Origin: Patescibacteria group bacterium
Lineage (GTDB): Bacteria > Patescibacteriota > Minisyncoccia > Phycocordibacterales > DATDWN01
Assembly (NCBI GenBank): GCA_030917185.1
Contig: JAUPVF010000020.1
Location: forward strand, 1-15,993
Direction of reading: 5' to 3'
Length of the DNA: 15,993 nucleotides
Shown: in pieces, positions 11,473 to 15,993 of the stretch
How the letters are laid out: each line of letters starts with the position of its first letter
How positions within the stretch are numbered: the stretch's first letter is position 1
Notes under the pieces: generated by a model
What the model was told of the DNA's origin: nothing
Seen by the model: the letters and a program-made list of their open reading frames with translations, nothing else
Databases searched by the model: none
Translations under genes and position numbers: made by a program

Positions 11473-11979
11473 ATGATTAAATCAATATTTTTAATACTTG
11501 GTGTTTTGTTACTGATTATTTTTTCTAGTTATTATGTTTCAATAAAACAACCAGATGTGAATACTCAGGTGGTGTCGCCTGCTTTGGTTGAATATACAAA
11601 CAATACATATGGTTTTCGTATTGCTTTACCGCAGGGTTGGAAGGGTTATTCAATTGTTGAGAAGGTGTGGGAGGGAGTACCTGTTGGTGCAAATACAGTG
11701 ACAGAACATGGTCCACTTATTTCAATCAGACATCCGTTGTGGACAACAAATGTGCCACGGCAAGATATTCCGGTCATGGTGTTTACATTACAACAATGGA
11801 ATGATATGCAGGCAGAGAAATTTCACATCGGCGCTGCGCCAATTGGTCCACGTGAACTAGGGCGAAATACTCGGTATGTGTTCGCTATACCTGCACGATA
11901 CAATTTCGCATATCTTCCAGGATTTGAGGAGGTTGACGAGATTATAAATAGTAATGCTTTTTCTGCTTTCTTCTATTAG
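11473..11979 (+). CDS. Membrane-anchored or exported protein of unknown function (168 aa)
   Basis: The N-terminus IKSIFLILGVLLLIIFSSYYV is a signal anchor; no lipobox cysteine is present. The outer domain begins 'EYTNNTYGFRIALPQGWKGYSI', a pattern seen in PsbP-like or similar exported domains where a Tyr-Gly-Phe...Pro-x-x-Trp strand opens the fold. The rest is beta-rich with no catalytic motif recognised, so no function is claimed. The ATG at 11473 is chosen over the frame start at 11446 because the TATACT box lies inside the longer frame. Its stop abuts the convergent comF stop, with no spacer and no visible terminator. Confidence 0.7.
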   Translation: MIKSIFLILGVLLLIIFSSYYVSIKQPDVNTQVVSPALVEYTNNTYGFRIALPQGWKGYSIVEKVWEGVPVGANTVTEHGPLISIRHPLWTTNVPRQDIPVMVFTLQQWNDMQAEKFHIGAAPIGPRELGRNTRYVFAIPARYNFAYLPGFEEVDEIINSNAFSAFFY

Positions 11980-12636
11980 TTAGTGTGCAATAGTAAATGC
12001 GTATACATTTTTTGCGCCTGCTTCAAGGAGGGTTTTTCGTGCTTCAGACAATGTGCTTCCGGTTGTTACGACATCATCAATAAGTATGACATAGGTGTTC
12101 TGTACTCGGGGATCAGCCCTGAAACATTTATTCAGATTATACATACGTTCTGCTTTGGATGCGGTATGGCTTTGTGGGGGAGTATCAATTATTTTTTCAA
12201 ACCACTGGGGTGCATAAGTCATCACGTGTGCTATATCTTGGTTGACGATTGCCCGGGCAATATGTTCGCTTTGGTTGTATCCACGCATGATTCTGCGTTC
12301 AGTTGATATTGGTATGGGAATAAGTAAAAACCGAGCGTCTCCATCAAACATCATCACATCGGACATGAGTTCAATCATATGGTCATAGAGAAGTGGGGCA
12401 ATATAATGAAGGGGAAGTATGTTTTCGTGATATTTTAATTCCCAAATAATTGCTTTGACGGTTGGGTGTTTGTATTGAAACAGTGCGGTAACCCATGCGT
12501 GGTCGTGTACCTGTGTTGCTCGTGGAAGGTCGTTGATTTCTGATTCTGTGATGTTTCTGGCAATTTCAAAATGTGATCGTTGTGGAGCAATTACGTTGAG
12601 AAATGAACACCAAAGTTCTTTCATTTTTTTCAACAT
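11980..12636 (-). CDS. comF: ComF family phosphoribosyltransferase-like protein
   Basis: ComF/ComFC proteins take part in natural DNA uptake in several bacteria, apparently on the cytoplasmic side with ComFA. The 218-aa product shows the family pattern: 'VKAIIWELKYHEN', 'FLLIPIPISTERRIMRGYNQSEHIARAI' (family P-h-P-h...R..RGFNQ), and the PRPP-binding loop VILIDDVVTTGST near the C-terminus. The usual N-terminal CxxC zinc-binding part is missing; only one Cys occurs there (LWCSF). The start ATG 12636 is chosen since TATAAT (12643-12648) lies 6 nt upstream, predicting a leaderless mRNA. It is transcribed divergently from pilM; type IV pili and ComF could both serve competence. Confidence 0.85.
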   Translation of the reverse strand: MLKKMKELWCSFLNVIAPQRSHFEIARNITESEINDLPRATQVHDHAWVTALFQYKHPTVKAIIWELKYHENILPLHYIAPLLYDHMIELMSDVMMFDGDARFLLIPIPISTERRIMRGYNQSEHIARAIVNQDIAHVMTYAPQWFEKIIDTPPQSHTASKAERMYNLNKCFRADPRVQNTYVILIDDVVTTGSTLSEARKTLLEAGAKNVYAFTIAH

Positions 12637-12642
12637 GTATAT

Positions 12643-12648
12643 ATTATA
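12643..12648 (-). promoter_or_regulatory. comF -10 box
   Basis: A perfect TATAAT on the minus strand is 6 nt from the comF ATG. It lies about 20 nt from the divergent pilM -10 box, so the two promoters are packed into a 45-bp gap. Confidence 0.65.
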
Positions 12649-12662
12649 TATCATATACCTGT

Positions 12663-12670
12663 GGTATACT
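12663..12670 (+). promoter_or_regulatory. pilM extended -10 promoter
   Basis: TGGTATACT (TATACT 12665-12670) lies 10 nt before the pilM ATG. A leader of about 3-4 nt is expected, with no SD sequence. Confidence 0.6.
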
Positions 12671-12680
12671 TATATTTCGT

Positions 12681-13790
12681 ATGGCGAATTTCTTTTCTAA
12701 TTTATTTAATAAAGAGACACCAAGTGTATTGGGAATCGATGTTGGATCATCGTCTATTAAAATTGTTCAGTTGAAACGCAAAAGTGGCAGAGCGATATTG
12801 GAAACATATGGTGAATTGTCTTTGGGCCCATACGCGGGTGGGTCAATCGGTGAGGCGACAAATCTTCCAGTAGAAAAAGTCATTGAAGCCATGACTGATT
12901 TGTTACGCGAAAAAGAAGTCAAGATCAGTACCAATGTTTGTGGTATTGCTATTCCATTTTCATCGAGTCTGATGGCGCCGATTGAAATGCCTTCTGTACC
13001 AATGAAGCAATTGGCCGAAATGGTACCACTCGAAGCTCGTAAATATATACCAGTTCCAATTTCTGAAGTCACACTTGATTGGTCTATTATTCCTCCTGAC
13101 AGAAATCCTGAGGCAGAAGATGTGGATAAAAAAGACATGCAACAAAAACTAGAGATTTTATTAGTTGCAATCCATAACAGTACCGTAGAACGATACAAAG
13201 AAATTATCACCAAGAGTGGTTTGGATGCTAGTTTTTTTGAGATAGAGATATTTAGTACAATGCGTTCGGTTTTAGATCAGGAAGTGACGCCTGTCATGAT
13301 TGTTGATATGGGTGCGACTAGTACCAAACTGTATATTGTTGAACGGGGGATTTTGCGTGGATCACATACGATCAACCGTGGGTCACAGGGTATTACAGTG
13401 GCATTGTCAAAATCTCTTGGTATTCCAGTAGTTGATGCAGAAGTTATGAAAAGAGAGAAAGGTTTACTTGGTGTTGCAAACGGCATTGGTATCAAAGACG
13501 TCATCACAGTAACACTTGATTATATTTTTTCTGAAGCAAATCAAGTTGTCTTAGCGTATCAGAAAAAATATCATAAAAATGTTGCGAAGGTTGTTTTGGT
13601 GGGTGGGGGAAGTGCGTTGAAAGGATTGGTTGACGTAGCAAAAAATAATTTTCAGACAGAAGTGGTTGGGGGAGATCCGTTTTCCAAAGTTGTCGCTCCA
13701 GCATTTCTAGAAGATATATTGCGTGAGACAGGTCCAGAGTTTGCGGTATCGGTTGGTGTGGCATTACGTCGCTTGCAGGAACTCAGTTAA
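12681..13790 (+). CDS. pilM: Type IV pilus assembly protein PilM
   Basis: PilM is an actin-like cytoplasmic ATPase-fold protein that binds the N-terminus of PilN and links the alignment complex to the assembly motor. The 369-aa product shows the actin-fold signatures 'VLGIDVGSSSIKIVQL' (phosphate 1, residues about 17-32), 'VMIVDMGATSTKLYIVERG' (phosphate 2), and 'KVVLVGGGSALKGL' (adenosine motif near the C-terminus), as well as the PilM-type 'MPSVPMKQLAEMVPLEARKYIPVPISEVTLDW'. Length is typical. The ATG at 12681 is taken because the upstream in-frame extension includes the promoter. It heads the pilus cluster. Confidence 0.95.
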   Translation: MANFFSNLFNKETPSVLGIDVGSSSIKIVQLKRKSGRAILETYGELSLGPYAGGSIGEATNLPVEKVIEAMTDLLREKEVKISTNVCGIAIPFSSSLMAPIEMPSVPMKQLAEMVPLEARKYIPVPISEVTLDWSIIPPDRNPEAEDVDKKDMQQKLEILLVAIHNSTVERYKEIITKSGLDASFFEIEIFSTMRSVLDQEVTPVMIVDMGATSTKLYIVERGILRGSHTINRGSQGITVALSKSLGIPVVDAEVMKREKGLLGVANGIGIKDVITVTLDYIFSEANQVVLAYQKKYHKNVAKVVLVGGGSALKGLVDVAKNNFQTEVVGGDPFSKVVAPAFLEDILRETGPEFAVSVGVALRRLQELS

Positions 13791-13894
13791 TTGGTGGAAG
13801 TATTTATTTTTAATATTCAGCAAATAATGTGGGGTGTTTTATACACAGGTACATAGTTTTTTATAATCGTATGTATTATACTTATTACTAGTAT
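13791..13894 (+). promoter_or_regulatory. Gap between pilM and pilN with possible internal promoter
   Basis: This 104-nt AT-rich gap contains TATAAT (13862-13867) and TATACT (13877-13882), the latter 12 nt from the pilN ATG. It lacks a terminator hairpin, so read-through from pilM with a secondary start for pilNO is likely. Nothing else is seen in it. Confidence 0.4.
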
Positions 13895-14509
13895 ATGGAT
13901 CCAAAATTTCAAACATCATTCATTCCTAAAAAACCTGTCGTTATTGGTGGGTTATCGGCATCAATTCCTCGCGAGGAATCAGCTAGTATTTTCTATGTCA
14001 TTAGCATTATAGTGTTCATTGTCGCACTTCTTGCATCTGCCGGTTTGTATGGGTACAAAATCATCATCACAAAACAATTACAGGAAGCGGAAACCAATCT
14101 CAATAGTGCACGTGATGCGTTTGATCCTGCTGTTGTCCGAGAGTTGATTGATGTAAGTAAACGAACAAAATTCGCTTCTCATTTGCTTGATAAACACGTG
14201 GCAGTTTCCCACGTATTTGATGTGTTAGGAACATCAACAATATCACGCTTCCGATTTATCAGTCTGACATATAAAGAAGACGACACCGGTCCATCTATTT
14301 CTGCGGACGTTGAGACATTAAATTACGCGATGTTTAGTCAACAGGAGAAGATATTTTCAAAAACAAATATATTTAGCAATCCGTCATTTAGTGATTTTGT
14401 AGTGAGCGATACGGGGACGATTCGTGGCAAGTTATCAATGTCTGTAAATGAATCATCACTCTCATACAAACAATCACTTGAATCGTTCGTTAATACATTA
14501 AACCAATAA
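13895..14509 (+). CDS. pilN: Type IV pilus assembly protein PilN-like
   Basis: PilN is a bitopic inner-membrane protein that forms the alignment complex with PilM, PilO and PilP. The 204-aa product has a short cytoplasmic tail (about 30 residues), one membrane segment 'IFYVISIIVFIVALLASAGLYG' (about 32-53), a coiled-coil-like stretch after it (KQLQEAETNLNSARDAF) and a periplasmic or outer-face ferredoxin-like domain. The classical PilN N-terminal INLLP sequence that binds PilM is not seen, so the call leans on topology and gene order between pilM and pilO. The next gene starts 5 nt after its stop. Confidence 0.75.
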   Translation: MDPKFQTSFIPKKPVVIGGLSASIPREESASIFYVISIIVFIVALLASAGLYGYKIIITKQLQEAETNLNSARDAFDPAVVRELIDVSKRTKFASHLLDKHVAVSHVFDVLGTSTISRFRFISLTYKEDDTGPSISADVETLNYAMFSQQEKIFSKTNIFSNPSFSDFVVSDTGTIRGKLSMSVNESSLSYKQSLESFVNTLNQ

Positions 14510-14514
14510 TACTC

Positions 14515-15069
14515 ATGAAATCTCTCATTCCTTTTATTCTCATAGGGCTTTCAATCGGAGCGTATTACACATACATGGCGCCGACTTTTATAGAGATACA
14601 GGATTTATCTACGAAAAAAGGCGAATATGTATCTGCGTTTGAAAAAATCCAAAACCTTGCAGTTAAACGTGATGAAATGATGACTGCATATCGGGCAGTA
14701 CCAACTCCAAGTATGGACCGTGTTAAAAAAATAATTCCAGATACATTACAGGCAGTTGATTTGGCGAATGATATCAATACCGTGGCGTCACATAGTGGCC
14801 TGACCATTCAAGGGTTTAAGGTTGCTGAAACTCAGGCAAATATCCAAGAAAAAGTTGCAAGTAAGAAATTGGACTCTTTATACAAAACATACCATGTTTC
14901 TTTTAATATCAAAGGACAGTATTCACAATTCACACGGTTTTTGAAAGAATTAGAAACAAATGCGTATTTATCTGATGTACGGTCAATAGGAATCCAACCC
15001 GCTGGAACAAAAGACGCACCAGATTCGTATACTTATACAATTGAATTTACTTCATATTCATTACGTTAA
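14515..15069 (+). CDS. pilO: Type IV pilus assembly protein PilO-like
   Basis: PilO heterodimerises with PilN in the pilus alignment complex. The 184-aa product has an N-terminal membrane segment (LIPFILIGLSIGAYYTYMAPTF), an alpha-helical region 'IQDLSTKKGEYVSAFEKIQNL', a segment 'IIPDTLQAVDLANDINTVASHSGLTIQGFKV' highly typical of PilO (I-P-x...l...i...a...G), and a closing 'YSQFTRFLKELETNAYLSDVRSIGI' ferredoxin-like half. The spacing of 5 nt from pilN and 3 nt to the next gene shows a tight operon. Confidence 0.88.
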   Translation: MKSLIPFILIGLSIGAYYTYMAPTFIEIQDLSTKKGEYVSAFEKIQNLAVKRDEMMTAYRAVPTPSMDRVKKIIPDTLQAVDLANDINTVASHSGLTIQGFKVAETQANIQEKVASKKLDSLYKTYHVSFNIKGQYSQFTRFLKELETNAYLSDVRSIGIQPAGTKDAPDSYTYTIEFTSYSLR

Positions 15070-15072
15070 ACC

Positions 15073-15432
15073 ATGCAATTATCACAAAAACAAAAACTCG
15101 CGGTCGCAATTATTGCATTCTCGCTATCGGGATACATTATATATAATACATTTTGGTCATCTCCGGCAGCTCCTGCTCCTATTGTGTCAGACTCAGTCAA
15201 TAATGGTGAAGTTGTTACTGATGTTCCTCAGGAGTCCGATATTTTAGGTATTGCAAGTGAATTTGACACCATAACATTTGAGAGTGAACTTTTTTCAAGT
15301 CCAGTGTTTCAGAGTTTGACAGATTCTAATGCGACAGTTAGTCAGGAGCCAGAAGGTCGCCCTAATCCGTTTGCTGAAATTGGAGTTGATCGTGTTCGCC
15401 CCGCGGTGACATCGCCAACAACTAAACGATAG
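15073..15432 (+). CDS. Small membrane-anchored pilus-cluster protein, PilP-like (119 aa)
   Basis: The product has one N-terminal membrane segment (LAVAIIAFSLSGYIIYNTFW, residues 9-28), then a low-complexity outer region rich in Ser, Pro, Glu and Val. Near the end 'EGRPNPFAEIG' (95-105) resembles the G-R-x-N-P-F sequence common in PilP and related alignment-complex proteins. Lipobox and the PilP beta domain are lacking. Its place between pilO and pilB suggests a reduced PilP counterpart; this is inference. It starts 3 nt after pilO and the next gene follows after 5 nt. Confidence 0.65.
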   Translation: MQLSQKQKLAVAIIAFSLSGYIIYNTFWSSPAAPAPIVSDSVNNGEVVTDVPQESDILGIASEFDTITFESELFSSPVFQSLTDSNATVSQEPEGRPNPFAEIGVDRVRPAVTSPTTKR

Positions 15433-15437
15433 TTATT

Positions 15438-15993
15438 ATGGATTTAGTACACGTATTGGTACAAAAAGGTCTCGTTAAAGAAGATGATGTAATTGCAATT
15501 CAACAAGAAGCGGTTGAAACTGGCAGTACGGTTGAACAGGTTTTATTGAAACGAGGAATATCGCCCCAAGACATCCTTGCAGCACAGGGTGAGTATCTTG
15601 ATGTGCCCACACGAAGTCTTGAGGGTGTTGAGATCCCCGGCAAAGTATTAGAGTATATTCCAGAAGAATCAGCATCACACTACCAGTTTTTACCAATTGG
15701 AGTTTCTGATGGTGTGTTGGAGGTTGGAATGGTTAATCCAGATGATATGGAGGCACGGGATGCTTTGAATTTCATATCGGCAAAACTAGAAATGCCGTTC
15801 AAGATTTTTCTCATTACAGAATCTGATTTTAACAAAGTCATTGCGTCATATCGGGGGTTAACGGGTGAAGTGTCCAAAGCCCTCACTGATCTTGAGTCTG
15901 AATTAAAAATTGAAACATCTAAAGTCGCAGATGATGCGGACAAGGGTGGTTCTGGTATTGGTTCCGAGAGCAGTGATAACCCAGAAACAGATG
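15438..15993 (+). CDS. pilB: Type IV pilus extension ATPase PilB/GspE family, N-terminal part (runs off window)
   Basis: PilB-type hexameric ATPases drive pilin polymerisation. Only about 185 codons are in the window. The visible part is a MshEN-type domain (GspE N-terminal): 'LVQKGLVKEDDVIAIQQEAVETGSTVEQVLLKRGISPQDILAAQGEYLDVP' and 'ALNFISAKLEMPFKIFLITESDFNKVIASYRG', where proteins of this family precede the Walker ATPase core. An acidic, Gly/Ser-rich linker (DDADKGGSGIGSESSDNP) follows to the edge. The catalytic motifs lie beyond the window, so PilB versus GspE versus PilT cannot be settled by motif, but the MshEN domain plus gene order favours PilB. Confidence 0.85.
   Translation, partial: MDLVHVLVQKGLVKEDDVIAIQQEAVETGSTVEQVLLKRGISPQDILAAQGEYLDVPTRSLEGVEIPGKVLEYIPEESASHYQFLPIGVSDGVLEVGMVNPDDMEARDALNFISAKLEMPFKIFLITESDFNKVIASYRGLTGEVSKALTDLESELKIETSKVADDADKGGSGIGSESSDNPETD

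Noticed and set aside
13504..13764. 86-codon minus-strand ORF within pilM
   Set aside because: Antisense to the conserved PilM C-terminal actin-fold codons, with no independent support.

Overview
The window looks like a stretch of chromosome from a small-genome, moderately AT-rich bacterium, most likely a member of the Patescibacteria/CPR (Parcubacteria-like). This assignment is inference. It rests on a streamlined pilM-pilN-pilO-small protein-pilB cluster, single-copy housekeeping genes in tiny operons, several derived or shortened enzyme versions (MutY without its Fe-S cysteines, ComF without a zinc finger), and many promoters whose -10 box lies only 6-10 nt from the start codon, implying leaderless or nearly leaderless mRNAs.

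Layout. Positions 1-1046 carry the trans-translation pair on the minus strand: smpB, then tmRNA (ssrA) with its terminator. A 135-bp nested palindrome with a GC-rich core separates them. Positions 1047-1474 are an unusual 430-bp gap with divergent promoters sharing a -35 region, a 14-bp-arm hairpin, and a minus-strand small ORF followed by a terminator. Then come ftsH (1475-3412), a 75-aa Cys-containing protein, a candidate 35-aa Cys-rich peptide gene between two terminators, and a GNAT acetyltransferase. A tRNA-Ile with a UAU anticodon follows. The minus-strand group 8590-4767 holds mutY, recG and a membrane-anchored possible muramidase-like protein. A GC-rich, SD-led PEP-CTERM protein gene (8710-9252) stands out as a probable import. 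It is followed by a convergent polytopic membrane protein.

Positions 10245-10929 are the strangest part. Two type II tRNA-Ser genes (anticodons GCT and, unexpectedly, ACT) are interleaved with 120-156 bp palindrome-rich segments. These segments are bounded by direct repeats of the tRNA 3' end or the tRNA 5' end and look like degenerate or engineered-looking tRNA-like folds. After this come a SET-domain protein, a membrane-anchored exported protein and a convergent ComF-type phosphoribosyltransferase.

Positions 12681-15993 carry the type IV pilus assembly cluster: PilM, PilN, PilO, a PilP-like small protein and the N-terminal part of a PilB/GspE-type ATPase that runs off the window. ComF and the pilus genes could both serve DNA uptake; RecG and MutY handle genome maintenance; SmpB, tmRNA and FtsH form a quality-control set in which FtsH is a plausible protease for tagged proteins.
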